Shown: positions 1-7,775, counted from the stretch's first letter. The stretch: DNA of 25,363 nt from HGM04593 sp045644465 (GCA_045644465.1 JAZRGV010000034.1:1-25363); one strand, 5' to 3'. Program-made: numbers and translations. The notes: generated by a model from the sequence alone, not told the origin.

Positions 1-61
1 GAGTTCCGTAGCACCCTGCTCGAAACAGATAGGATTGGAGTGGCAAGTTTGTGACGGCCGA

Positions 62-83
62 GTGATGTTGCAAGGCAACTCAC
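62..83 (+). repeat. Hairpin with one bulge
   Basis: GTGA (62-65) pairs with TCAC (80-83) and GTTGC (67-71) pairs with GCAAC (75-79). T66 is bulged and the loop is AAG. This is a nine-pair stem inside an unassigned region, so it may be part of a structured RNA, but no known RNA family was recognised. Confidence 0.4.
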
Positions 84-129
84 GAGCAAAAGGAATAAAC
101 GACTATTTTTGTCTGTGCCAGGCTCTTTG

Positions 130-155
130 GTACTTTCTGTCGACACAGAAAGTAC
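130..155 (+). repeat. Perfect 11-bp inverted repeat with CGAC loop
   Basis: GTACTTTCTGT (130-140) is followed by the four bases CGAC and then by the exact reverse complement (145-155). No T-tract follows directly, so it is not a textbook terminator on the plus strand. It could be an RNA structural element or a protein-binding palindrome. Confidence 0.5.
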
Positions 156-385
156 AATAAAGAACGACTTGATGTGAAATACAAATCCAAAGTGTAAAGG
201 ATAAGAACTGCGGTAAAACACAAATGCAGACACACCGGTCAGCCCTACGGTTGTAGCCAAAACTTCGTTTTTATCGTTGTTCGTATTTCGCAAAGCGACT
301 GAGAGAGGACTATAATGATGTAATTACGGTGTTTTTTTATCAAGAAAAGAATTATTATAAGCAAGTAAAAACATTATTAATTACA

Positions 386-427
386 AAACGACAGGCTGCA
401 AGCAAATGTGCTTGCAGCCTGTCGTTT
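386..427 (-). terminator. Intrinsic terminator of the thioredoxin-like gene pair
   Basis: A perfect 19-bp inverted repeat (386-404 and 409-427) surrounds a 4-nt loop. It lies 13 nt past the stop codon of the minus-strand gene ending at 441, and in that direction a run of T follows the stem. The stem is unusually long and stable, and could also stop transcription arriving from the left. Confidence 0.85.
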
Positions 428-440
428 ACTCTATTATTTA

Positions 441-1511
441 TTATTTCATTTTCTCCTCAATAAGTTTCTTCATTGCCTCGCCACGAAGATTACGTTGAAC
501 AATAACACCGTCGGGGCCAAAAAGAATAATCTGCGGAATACCTCTTATACCATACAATGCTGTTGCGTCGTCTTTATTATCGCGTGGTACATAAATCTGA
601 GGATAGTTGATACCCTCGGCAGTGAGAGCAACCTTGAACTTGTCCTCTTCGTCCCAGACGTTTGCTCCAAGAACAGTAAATTTCTCGCCACCGTACTTGT
701 TCTGCAACTCTATGAGGTTAGGAATCTCTGCCTTGCAAGGTCCGCACCACGATGCCCAGAAATCAACAAGTACATATTTTCCTTTACCAACATAGTCGGA
801 AAGCTTTGCAGGAGCACCGTCAACAGTGAAGCAAGTAAAATCAATAAACATCTTACCGGGCTGTGTAGCCTCGGCCTTAAGAAGGTTATTGCGTACCATC
901 ATAACAGCAGGGTTCTTACTTGCATACTTAACCTTGCCAATCATGGTATCAAGAGCACCAAGAGAGGGATAAAACTCCTCGGCAACAGTACCAAGAATAT
1001 ATGCTCCGAACATATTATCCTTGTTGTCTTCTATCGTCTTACGATAGATATCATATACAGCTTCGATATCGGCATTTACCGCAGCCTGGATATCATTTGG
1101 TGCCATACCCTGCTGCTGCAACTGCTGTATCTTTGCATTAACGGCATTACCGGCAGTCATCACAGCCTCGTTAAGCGCAATGCGCTTATCGTTAAGGCCA
1201 CCATTATCGGTTACCGACACAGGATTTTTTGTAAAATCAACAGCAATGTTTGCACCGGGAAAAGCTATTACATCGGCCATAATACGACGGTTACCGGGTA
1301 TCATAACTCTACCCAGAGCCTGGTCGTTTATATCACGCTTAAACTCGAATGCACCGTCAGCAACCACTACAGAGTCAACCACTACAGCTTGTTCTGTGAG
1401 GCAAATCTGCTTACCGTTATACTTGGAATCTATTTTTCCGGTAATAGTGTAGCTCTGTGCAGTAGCAGTCAATGCAAAAACCGACAAAGCCAAAATTGAT
1501 AGGAATCTCAT
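441..1511 (-). CDS. Periplasmic thioredoxin-like protein with DUF4369-type N-terminus
   Basis: A predicted exported thiol-disulfide oxidoreductase of the TlpA/ResA type, 356 residues. The ATG at 1509-1511 is preferred because it begins directly with a signal peptide (MRFLSILALSVFALTATAQ); an upstream start at 1538 would add nine residues ahead of it. After the signal comes a beta-rich DUF4369-like region (about 20-110), a helical linker (about 115-225), and a C-terminal AhpC/TSA-thioredoxin domain (about 228-356). The active site WCGPC is at 255-259 and the cis-proline loop is RGIPQ. Proteins of this layout act in the Bacteroidota periplasm, probably reducing or repairing disulfides, but the substrate is unknown. 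It is the second gene of a tandem paralogous pair, 75 nt behind its neighbour. A possible internal -7 box lies at 1556-1563. Confidence 0.85.
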   Translation of the reverse strand: MRFLSILALSVFALTATAQSYTITGKIDSKYNGKQICLTEQAVVVDSVVVADGAFEFKRDINDQALGRVMIPGNRRIMADVIAFPGANIAVDFTKNPVSVTDNGGLNDKRIALNEAVMTAGNAVNAKIQQLQQQGMAPNDIQAAVNADIEAVYDIYRKTIEDNKDNMFGAYILGTVAEEFYPSLGALDTMIGKVKYASKNPAVMMVRNNLLKAEATQPGKMFIDFTCFTVDGAPAKLSDYVGKGKYVLVDFWASWCGPCKAEIPNLIELQNKYGGEKFTVLGANVWDEEDKFKVALTAEGINYPQIYVPRDNKDDATALYGIRGIPQIILFGPDGVIVQRNLRGEAMKKLIEEKMK

Positions 1512-1555
1512 AATTTTATTCTGTTTTAATATTAACAATCGTTATCTGAACATCG

Positions 1556-1563
1556 CGAAGATA
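1556..1563 (-). promoter_or_regulatory. Possible -7 box TATCTTCG
   Basis: In the 75-nt gap between the two thioredoxin-like genes the minus strand reads TATCTTCG. The same octamer occurs upstream of the nucleoside kinase and of ddh. No TTTG-like -33 element is visible at the right distance, so this may be a weak internal promoter or chance. Confidence 0.3.
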
Positions 1564-1586
1564 ATACAATTTGTGTAATAACCACC

Positions 1587-2699
1587 TTAATTCACATTAT
1601 TTAAATGTTTCTCCACGGTGGCAACAAGTTCCTCGCCAAGCATTCCGCGTGCAAGGATTGTTCCGTCGGGGGCAAACAATATAGTATGCGGTATTGTCTC
1701 GACATTATAAAGCCTTACGGCATTATCCTTATTGTCCTTAGGCACAAATATCTGTGGATAATCTATACCGAGATTGGCAACAGTCTCCTTGAATCTCTCT
1801 TCGACATCGTTGATGTTTATTCCTACAACCATAAACTTTTCGCTAAGATATTTTTTGTTTATTGCTATCAAATTGGGCATTTCCTCTTTGCATGGCCCAC
1901 ACCATGATGCCCAGAAATCAACGAGTACATATTTTCCTTTACCAACATAGTCGGAAAGTTTCAACTCGGAACCACCGGCGGCATAAGCGCTGAAGTCGAT
2001 AAACATTTTGCCGGGCTGCGTAACCTCGCGATGATAAAGGCTGCTACCCAAGTCAACCAAAGGACCCAGATCAGCTGCGTATTTCATTGTTGCAATTACG
2101 GAATCGAGTTCGCTGTATGTAGTGTATAAATCGCGCGCTACAATTGCAAGGAAATATGCTCCGAACATATTAGCCTTATTCTCATTAATGGTTTTACGGT
2201 ACAGATTATCAAGAGCATCTATTTCGGGTTGCAGCAGGGAGTCAATCTTCTCTTGTGGCACACCCGCTTTCTGCAGTTCTCTTGCCTTTTCAGCAATAGC
2301 AATATTCACACTCTTTGCATAGGCATTCAAAGCAGCATACTGCTGGTTATAACCGCCATTGTCGGCTACTATTGCAGGACGTACGGTGAGATCGACCTGC
2401 GCCTTTGTTCCTTTTTCAACAATGACTGTTGCTCTTATTCCTTTTATGCGGTTAACAATGACATCATAAACAACAGGTGCATCCAAGTTGCCTTCGAACA
2501 TAAAAGAACCATCTGCAACAACACAAGAATCGACACACTCCTCGGTGTTCTTGTCTATAAGATAAACACTTTTACCATTATAATCATCACTTACGGTACA
2601 CGAAATAACATAGTCCAACGGTTGCTCCTCGGGGTAGTACAACGCTGCAAGAATAACAGCCACCGACGAAATCAAAAGAAATAATGACACCTTTTTCAT
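1587..2699 (-). CDS. Membrane-anchored or periplasmic thioredoxin-like protein, paralogue of its neighbour
   Basis: A TlpA/ResA-like protein of 370 residues. The ATG at 2697-2699 is chosen because it opens with MKKVSLFLLISSVAVILAAL, a signal peptide or N-terminal anchor, and because the predicted promoter at 2723-2754 lies upstream of it. That promoter would exclude the longer reading that begins at 2753. There is no lipobox cysteine. A DUF4369-like beta region is followed by a helical linker and a thioredoxin domain with WCGPC at 266-270; the cis-proline loop is ETIPH. It shares domain order and long identical stretches with the following gene (QPGKMFIDF; LSDYVGKGKYVLVDFWASWC), indicating tandem duplication. 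It is probably the first gene of the pair's transcript. The redox partner is not identifiable. Confidence 0.83.
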   Translation of the reverse strand: MKKVSLFLLISSVAVILAALYYPEEQPLDYVISCTVSDDYNGKSVYLIDKNTEECVDSCVVADGSFMFEGNLDAPVVYDVIVNRIKGIRATVIVEKGTKAQVDLTVRPAIVADNGGYNQQYAALNAYAKSVNIAIAEKARELQKAGVPQEKIDSLLQPEIDALDNLYRKTINENKANMFGAYFLAIVARDLYTTYSELDSVIATMKYAADLGPLVDLGSSLYHREVTQPGKMFIDFSAYAAGGSELKLSDYVGKGKYVLVDFWASWCGPCKEEMPNLIAINKKYLSEKFMVVGININDVEERFKETVANLGIDYPQIFVPKDNKDNAVRLYNVETIPHTILFAPDGTILARGMLGEELVATVEKHLNNVN

Positions 2700-2722
2700 A
2701 GTCCATAGTTTATTTACAGTGG

Positions 2723-2754
2723 CAAAAGTAGTGCTAATAGCTTTAAAATGCAAT
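2723..2754 (-). promoter_or_regulatory. Promoter of the thioredoxin-like gene pair
   Basis: On the minus strand ATTG (2751-2754) is separated by 20 nt from TACTTTTG (2723-2730). This matches the Bacteroidales TTTG-N19-21-TAnnTTTG pattern with one mismatch in the -33 box. The start site would fall near 2716, giving a leader of about 17 nt before the ATG at 2699. Confidence 0.6.
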
Positions 2755-2778
2755 TTTGCAGCAAAATAAAGAGCAAGA

Positions 2779-2810
2779 TTTGGTAAAACAAGAAAATTAG
2801 AGTATCTTTG
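2779..2810 (+). promoter_or_regulatory. rplS promoter, exact Bacteroidales consensus
   Basis: TTTG (2779-2782), a 20-nt spacer, then TATCTTTG (2803-2810) fits the TTTG-N19-21-TAnnTTTG pattern exactly. The start site should lie near 2817, leaving a leader of about 80 nt before rplS. It is back to back with the promoter of the divergent thioredoxin-like genes. Confidence 0.75.
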
Positions 2811-2895
2811 TCCCCGCTTTCGGCGTAATCGCTGTCAAGGAAGAGTAACTTGATATGTTGCGTTTGAATGATTAAACAATTTAACAAATCAAAAA

Positions 2896-3246
2896 ATGGA
2901 TTTAATTAAAATTGCTAAAGAAGCATTTGCTACTGACGTAAAACGTGAAATGGAGTTTCACCCAGGTGATACAATCACAGTAGCTTATAAAATCATCGAG
3001 GGAACAAAAGAGCGTATTCAGATGTATCGTGGTGTTGTTATCCGTATCAGCGGTCACGGTAACGAGAAGCGTTTCACAGTACGTAAGATGTCTGGTACTG
3101 TAGGCGTTGAGCGTATCTTCCCATTGAACTCACCAGCTATCGACAGCATCACTGTTAACAAGCGTGGTCGTGTTCGTCGTGCTAAACTTTACTACTTGCG
3201 TGCTCTTACAGGTAAGAAAGCTCGTATTAAAGAGATTAAAGCGTAA
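2896..3246 (+). CDS. rplS: 50S ribosomal protein L19
   Basis: Structural protein of the large ribosomal subunit at the 30S-50S interface. The 116-residue length is normal for L19. Family-typical stretches are present: FHPGDTITVAYKIIEGTKER near the N-terminus, QMYRGVVIRISG in the middle, and the basic C-terminal region VNKRGRVRRAKLYYLRALTGK followed by ARIKE. The ATG at 2896 follows an A-rich stretch rather than a strong Shine-Dalgarno site, as is usual in Bacteroidota. The gene is transcribed alone, with a consensus promoter upstream and a strong terminator 20 nt after the stop. Its codons are more optimised than those of its neighbours (frequent CGT, GGT), as expected for a highly expressed gene. 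Confidence 0.97.
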   Translation: MDLIKIAKEAFATDVKREMEFHPGDTITVAYKIIEGTKERIQMYRGVVIRISGHGNEKRFTVRKMSGTVGVERIFPLNSPAIDSITVNKRGRVRRAKLYYLRALTGKKARIKEIKA

Positions 3247-3265
3247 GCATACCAACGAAGGTTTT

Positions 3266-3309
3266 AAAATAAAGGATGTAACCCACGTGGGTTGCATCCT
3301 TTATTTTTT
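3266..3309 (+). terminator. rplS intrinsic terminator
   Basis: The palindromic core AACCCACGTGGGTT (3280-3293) is extended outward by a T-G wobble pair and by AAAATAAAGGATG pairing with CATCCTTTATTTT. The stem runs into a T-rich tail ending at 3309. It is a very stable hairpin directly behind the rplS stop. Confidence 0.9.
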
Positions 3310-3370
3310 GTGTATATCGTTAACAACAAAGAGGTTGCTAAAAGGCTATTTTGTGGTTACACTCGCCTTC

Positions 3371-3411
3371 AAAAAGAGAACGACCCAATTTTTACTTTTG
3401 GGCCGTTCTCT
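3371..3411 (-). terminator. ispG-side intrinsic terminator
   Basis: The arms at 3375-3388 and 3398-3411 pair with a single discontinuity (A3383/C3403). This is a G-U wobble when read as minus-strand RNA but a mismatch as plus-strand RNA. The stem is followed in the minus direction by five T (3371-3375). Both points indicate it serves the minus-strand operon ending at ispG. Confidence 0.85.
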
Positions 3412-3431
3412 CATCATATATTTACAGTATT

Positions 3432-5162
3432 TTACTTGTCGCTTTCTATAAGTTGCAAGAGTTTTTCTATCGCTTCCTCCTCGGGGATATTCTTCTCCAC
3501 ACACTCCTTCTTGCGATAGAGCGATACCTTGCCACGCGCAGCACCTACATAGCCATAGTCGGCATCGGCCATCTCGCCCGGTCCGTTAACGATACAACCC
3601 ATAACGCCAATCTTCAAGCCCTTAAGGTGCGCAGTAGCAGCCTTTATGCGTGCGAGTGTACCCTGAAGGTCATACATTGTGCGTCCGCAACCGGGGCAAG
3701 CAATATATTCGGTTTTGCTTATACGGGCGCGTGTAGCCTGCAATATACCGAATGCAATAGAATTTATCTCGGTGGCACCACCTACGCTATTCTCGAGCCA
3801 CAGGCCATTGACAAGACCATCGATGAGCAACACGCCCAAATCGGCTGCCGCCTTCAAACGCAACGTATCGACAGAAGCCTCGTTATATACACGATGCACA
3901 ATAACTGGGGCTGTAACGCCATTGCGAACAAGAGTATGCACAAGTGCTCTTAGCTCTCCCACAGGGTTGGCGTGCTGCGACGAAGCAACAAGCACAATAT
4001 CTTTCAAAGCCTTTATCTTAGCTATATTCTCGACTGTGAGGTTATCAAGAGCTATTGACACAAATGCCCCATTGGTTGCATTATCAATTTGTTGCAACTC
4101 AATGTCCGAAGCAATAAAATCGGGGCATACATCCTTGTCGTCGGTTGCTTCACCTATAACCACAGGCACATTCTCGCCACCAACAATACCCACAGTTGCT
4201 GTTGCACGACGAACAGGCTCCTCATAATTAAATCCTTCATAAGGCTGTGCATCGATAGCGGCATGCCCCGCGCGTATAGTAATATAATCAACAAGTTCCT
4301 TTGCCACAGGTATCTCGTTTTCGGGTGCTTCGGCAAGCGACACACGCAAGGTATCGCCAATGCCATCGGCAAGCAAAGCACCTATACCTACAGCACTCTT
4401 TATACGACCATCCTCGGCATCACCAGCCTCGGTAACACCAAGGTGCAAAGGATAAGCGATGCCCTCTTCGGCCATCACACGAACAAGACGACGCACCGTT
4501 GTTACCATCATTGATGTGTTGCTGGTCTTTATTGACACAACCACATCCTTGAAGTTCTCATCGCGACATATGCGAAGAAACTCCATACACGACTCAACAA
4601 CACCCGATGGTGTATCGCCGTAACGGCTCATAATGCGGTCGCTCAAAGAGCCATGGTTAACGCCCACACGCACAGCCTTTCCTTCGGCCTTGCACAGGTT
4701 AAGGAACGCCACAAAACGCTCGCGAAGGCGTTTCAGTTCATCGGCATATTCAGCATCGGTGTAGTCGATATGCTTGAATGTTCGTGCCGTATCAACATAG
4801 TTACCAGGGTTGACACGCACCTTATCGGCATATTTTGTTGCAGTGTCGGCAACAGAAGCATTGAAATGTACGTCGGCAACAAGAGGCACTTGATAGCCAC
4901 GTGCAACAAGCTGCTGCTTGATGTTACCAAGATTAACAGCCTCGCGGTTACCCTGTGTTGTAAGACGCACAAGCTCACCACCCTTGTCAACAATACGCAT
5001 CACCTGCTCTACACTGCCTTCGGTATCCATCGTGCCGGTATTGGTCATCGACTGCACCTTTATGGAGTGTCCGTTGCCGATCTTCACACCACCGACGTTT
5101 ACCTCAACAGTAGCGCGGCGAGCGTAATTGAAAAGATTGATATCAGTTTGTCTTGTACTCAT
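3432..5162 (-). CDS. ispG: 4-hydroxy-3-methylbut-2-enyl diphosphate synthase (long three-domain form)
   Basis: The penultimate iron-sulfur enzyme of the MEP (non-mevalonate) isoprenoid pathway, converting 2-C-methylerythritol 2,4-cyclodiphosphate to HMBPP. The protein has 576 residues. A TIM barrel covers about 1-290 (VQSMTNTGTMDTEGSVEQ; VADVHFNASVAD; RVNPGNY). An inserted domain covers about 300-480. The C-terminal [4Fe-4S] domain has CPGCG (489-493) and GCIVNGPGE (522-530), giving cysteines 489, 492 and 523 plus Glu530. The insert is characteristic of Bacteroidota, Chlamydia and plant IspG, while the common bacterial form is about 370 residues. The gene overlaps the end of purE by 20 bp and is the last of its operon. 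An AAGGAG site lies inside purE. dxs of the same pathway is at 16726-18621. Confidence 0.96.
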   Translation of the reverse strand: MSTRQTDINLFNYARRATVEVNVGGVKIGNGHSIKVQSMTNTGTMDTEGSVEQVMRIVDKGGELVRLTTQGNREAVNLGNIKQQLVARGYQVPLVADVHFNASVADTATKYADKVRVNPGNYVDTARTFKHIDYTDAEYADELKRLRERFVAFLNLCKAEGKAVRVGVNHGSLSDRIMSRYGDTPSGVVESCMEFLRICRDENFKDVVVSIKTSNTSMMVTTVRRLVRVMAEEGIAYPLHLGVTEAGDAEDGRIKSAVGIGALLADGIGDTLRVSLAEAPENEIPVAKELVDYITIRAGHAAIDAQPYEGFNYEEPVRRATATVGIVGGENVPVVIGEATDDKDVCPDFIASDIELQQIDNATNGAFVSIALDNLTVENIAKIKALKDIVLVASSQHANPVGELRALVHTLVRNGVTAPVIVHRVYNEASVDTLRLKAAADLGVLLIDGLVNGLWLENSVGGATEINSIAFGILQATRARISKTEYIACPGCGRTMYDLQGTLARIKAATAHLKGLKIGVMGCIVNGPGEMADADYGYVGAARGKVSLYRKKECVEKNIPEEEAIEKLLQLIESDK

Positions 5163-5649
5163 ATTTCAACTCCTTCAAATCCTCGTTGGCTTTCTCTATT
5201 TTCTTTTTGAGATTCTCCTTATATTCAGCCAAACGTGCAGCAAGAGCCTCATCGGCAAGTGAAAGCATCTCAACAGCCAATATTGCAGCGTTCAAAGAAG
5301 CATTCACTCCAACTGTGGCAACAGGAATACCCGGAGGCATCTGAACTATTGCAAGCAGAGCATCCATGCCGTCGAGTGTGCTGTTGATGGGAACACCTAT
5401 AACAGGCAATGTTGTACTTGCTGCAATAACACCCGGCAAATGAGCTGCCATACCTGCTGCTGCGATAATTATCTTAACTCCGCGCTCCTTTGCACCTTTT
5501 GAGAAAGCCTCGACAGCCTCGGGGGTACGGTGAGCCGAAAGGGCGTTAACCTCGAAAGGCACCTGCATCTCATTAAGAAAATCTGTTGCTTTCTTCATTA
5601 CGGGAAGATCTGATGTGCTTCCCATGATAACACTTACTATTGCTTTCAT
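5143..5649 (-). CDS. purE: N5-carboxyaminoimidazole ribonucleotide mutase
   Basis: A class I PurE, which moves the carboxyl group of N5-CAIR to give CAIR in de novo purine synthesis in the cytoplasm. The 168 residues fit the family. The substrate-binding motifs are present: MGSTSDLPVM (9-18), SAHRTPE (38-44, with the catalytic-type His40), GMAAHLPGV (66-74) and VPINSTLDG. The last 30 residues are a charged helical tail rich in K and E. The ATG at 5647-5649 begins directly with the conserved first strand. The gene lies 71 nt after fbp and its 3' end overlaps ispG. No consensus promoter is evident in the 71-nt gap, so it is probably read from fbp or from a weak local promoter. Confidence 0.95.
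   Translation of the reverse strand: MKAIVSVIMGSTSDLPVMKKATDFLNEMQVPFEVNALSAHRTPEAVEAFSKGAKERGVKIIIAAAGMAAHLPGVIAASTTLPVIGVPINSTLDGMDALLAIVQMPPGIPVATVGVNASLNAAILAVEMLSLADEALAARLAEYKENLKKKIEKANEDLKELKYEYKTN
5170..5175 (-). promoter_or_regulatory. Shine-Dalgarno site for ispG inside purE
   Basis: The minus strand reads AAGGAG seven bases before the ispG ATG (5160-5162), within the last codons of purE. Strong Shine-Dalgarno sites are uncommon in Bacteroidota, and this one supports the chosen ispG start and the overlapping gene arrangement. Confidence 0.55.
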
Positions 5650-5720
5650 ATATTCAGTTTAATATTTTATACAATATAACTACTCTGCCCTTGGACAGCA
5701 CTCGATATTACTTTTTGCTC

Positions 5721-7712
5721 TTATGGCCTCTCCTTTATGACACCCTTGCGGTAGGCATACAGCAAACGCTCAAGGTCGGCAATCTTTATCATAATGCCAC
5801 GGCCTATATCGGTATCGCGCACCTTCTCGCGCTCGCCAACCATCTCAACGATATTTATTGTACCGTCGATATCGGTACCATTGAGTATAGCCTCTTCGGT
5901 AGATGTAAACGGCGTGAGCTGCACAAGTTCAAAGCCTCGGCTGTGATAGACAAGTGTATAACCGGCAATACCTGTGCGGTTATGGTAAATCTTTGAGAAA
6001 CCGCCATCGATAACCATCAAACGGCCATCGGCCTTTATTGGTGTCTCGCCCTTGCCCACACGCACCGGAACGTGACCATTAATAATGTGACGGTGATTAC
6101 CTTTTACGCCGAATTCGTCCAAAATTTTGTCGCACACTTCGGGATTATCACGCAAAATATAATACCATCCTTTAGGCTCTTTTTGCACCTCTTTGTCATC
6201 GAGAAGATAACGTTCGAATGTAGCCATTCGCGCTTTGCCGAAGAGTGGCGATTCAGGCCCGCACCACAAATACCAGAAGAAGTCGGCATATTTGTTGCGT
6301 ACCTCAACATCTACGTCGTTGTCGAAAGCGGTACGCGCCATACGTTCAACCTTTTTCAGCAACTCCTTACCTTTGACAGGAACACCGTCAAAAACAACTT
6401 CGCGCATTGAGCCGTCCTCGTTGATGGGGATAGCAGCGTGGAACATCAGGTTCGAGTTGTATATCACATACATACCACCACGCATCAACAAGCAGTTGAC
6501 ATGAGCCTGCAAACGCTCGCTACGCACAAACGAATGACGCAATCGCTCCATAACATCCTGCTCTTCGGGGGTAAGAGCGTAAGGATTGGCCGGGTCGAGT
6601 GTGGGCCACAGCTTATCCTTCATCTCGTACTCCTTACCATCGATAACAATGACACCCTTCTCCTTGTTTATGCCCTCCATAAGGCAACGGTCCATCATGT
6701 TCCATTCGGGGTGCTGCATAGCAATCTGCCCCGAAAGTTTGAATTCGATTACCGAAATGGCCTTATGCATCTGCGCAATAAGACGTACATCCTTTTCGGT
6801 AAAATTGGTACGCTCCTCATCTACGCGAGGCTGATATATCTCGCAAGGATCGTCGGAGTACTGCTCCATCGCAAATGTAGCAAGAGGAACCATGTTTATG
6901 GCATATCCATCCTCAAGGGTTCTCATATTCGCATCGCGCAACGACAAACGCAGCACACTTGCAATACAGCATGTGTTACCTGCAGCAGCACCCATCCAAA
7001 GCACGTCGTGGTTACCCCAAGTGATATCAAGATGATGATACTCGCAAAGAGCGTCCATAATGTGGTGTGCTCCGGGACCACGGTCGAAGATATCGCCAAG
7101 TATATGCAGGCGATCGATAATAAGACGTTGTATAAGATAGCAGAGTGCCGTAATGAAGTGGTCGGCACGTTTTGTTCCTAAGATTGTTTCTATAATGACA
7201 TTGAAGTAGGCCTGACGGTTTTCAAAATCGTTAGCCTCGTGCATAAGCTCCTCGATGATATAGGCATACTCCTCGGGTAAGTTCTTACGCACCTTTGAAC
7301 GTGTATATTTCGACGACACGTTACGACACACCACAATGAGACGGTTCAACGAGGTTTTATAGAACTCATCGAGAACAACACCCGACTGACGCACCAACTT
7401 CAATTTCTCCTCGGGGTAGTATATGAGTGTACAAAGGTCTTTCTTCTCCTCTTCGCTTATGGTATCGCCAAAGAGGTCATTAACCTTGCGCTTGATATTA
7501 CCCGAAGCATTACGCAAGATGTGCTGGAAAGCCTCGTGCTCGCCATGTATATCTGCCAGGAAATGCTCTGTCGGTTTTGGCAAATGAAGAATTGCCTCGA
7601 GGTTGATGATTTCCGTTGACACACTTGACACTGTTGGAAAATCACGTGCAAGCAGGCGCAAATATCTCAGGTCTTCCTTGACCTCCTCAATAGTTACATT
7701 TGATTTTGACAT
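5721..7712 (-). CDS. fbp: Fructose-1,6-bisphosphatase class III
   Basis: Hydrolyses fructose 1,6-bisphosphate to fructose 6-phosphate in gluconeogenesis. The large class III enzymes of Firmicutes and Bacteroidota are about 640-670 residues; this reading gives 663. The metallophosphatase signature residues are present: DIHGE (54-58), GDIFDRG (206-212) and WGNHD (232-236). Later there is NGHVPVRVGKGE, with a histidine expected in the metal site, and DGRLMVIDGGFSKIY near the C-terminus. The ATG at 7710-7712 (MSKSNVTIEEVKEDL) is preferred over the one at 7749-7751, which would leave only about 18 nt of leader behind the predicted promoter and adds a non-conserved-looking 13-residue extension. The gene is followed by purE and ispG, with rpoN upstream. 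Confidence 0.95.
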   Translation of the reverse strand: MSKSNVTIEEVKEDLRYLRLLARDFPTVSSVSTEIINLEAILHLPKPTEHFLADIHGEHEAFQHILRNASGNIKRKVNDLFGDTISEEEKKDLCTLIYYPEEKLKLVRQSGVVLDEFYKTSLNRLIVVCRNVSSKYTRSKVRKNLPEEYAYIIEELMHEANDFENRQAYFNVIIETILGTKRADHFITALCYLIQRLIIDRLHILGDIFDRGPGAHHIMDALCEYHHLDITWGNHDVLWMGAAAGNTCCIASVLRLSLRDANMRTLEDGYAINMVPLATFAMEQYSDDPCEIYQPRVDEERTNFTEKDVRLIAQMHKAISVIEFKLSGQIAMQHPEWNMMDRCLMEGINKEKGVIVIDGKEYEMKDKLWPTLDPANPYALTPEEQDVMERLRHSFVRSERLQAHVNCLLMRGGMYVIYNSNLMFHAAIPINEDGSMREVVFDGVPVKGKELLKKVERMARTAFDNDVDVEVRNKYADFFWYLWCGPESPLFGKARMATFERYLLDDKEVQKEPKGWYYILRDNPEVCDKILDEFGVKGNHRHIINGHVPVRVGKGETPIKADGRLMVIDGGFSKIYHNRTGIAGYTLVYHSRGFELVQLTPFTSTEEAILNGTDIDGTINIVEMVGEREKVRDTDIGRGIMIKIADLERLLYAYRKGVIKERP

Positions 7713-7754
7713 AACTCTTTTATTTATACCGGTAACATCGTTTTGGAACACAAT

Positions 7755-7770
7755 ATACCTTTTAAGGTAT
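7755..7770 (-). repeat. Palindrome at the predicted fbp transcription start
   Basis: ATACCTT (7755-7761) and AAGGTAT (7764-7770) form a perfect inverted repeat with a 2-nt centre. It begins six bases downstream of the -7 box. This position suits an operator for a dimeric regulator, but no regulator can be named. Confidence 0.4.
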
Positions 7771-7775
7771 TATCG

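Larger units (their letters stand above)
1..323 (-). other. Unassigned stop-free frame at the window's left edge
   Basis: On the minus strand one frame is free of stop codons for about 107 codons, from just after a TAA at 324-326 to the window edge. There is no convincing ATG; the first plausible alternative start is a TTG at 291-293. The translation contains stretches such as LATTVGLTGVSAFVFYRSSY and TESTKEPGTDKNSRLF, which I cannot tie to any characterised family. The plus strand is also open in one frame from 2 to 157, and two hairpins lie within it, so this could equally be a conserved non-coding or repeated element, or the start of a small protein that continues outside the window. Positions 161-385 contain nothing else I can assign. 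Confidence 0.25.

Noticed and set aside
1..160. Leading region as RNase P RNA or tmRNA
   Set aside because: None of the conserved RNase P elements (for example GAAAGTCC or the ACAGAA...GGCTTA end) nor a tmRNA acceptor-stem CCA end is present.
408..1499. Long plus-strand open frame opposite the first thioredoxin-like gene
   Set aside because: It lies entirely antisense to a gene with clear motifs and signal peptide, its translation is rich in Cys, Ile and Tyr without any domain, and it would begin inside the terminator hairpin.
7713..7751. Upstream ATG giving a 13-residue longer FBPase
   Set aside because: It would leave only about 18 nt after the predicted start site and would include part of the leader. 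The downstream ATG gives the usual family length.
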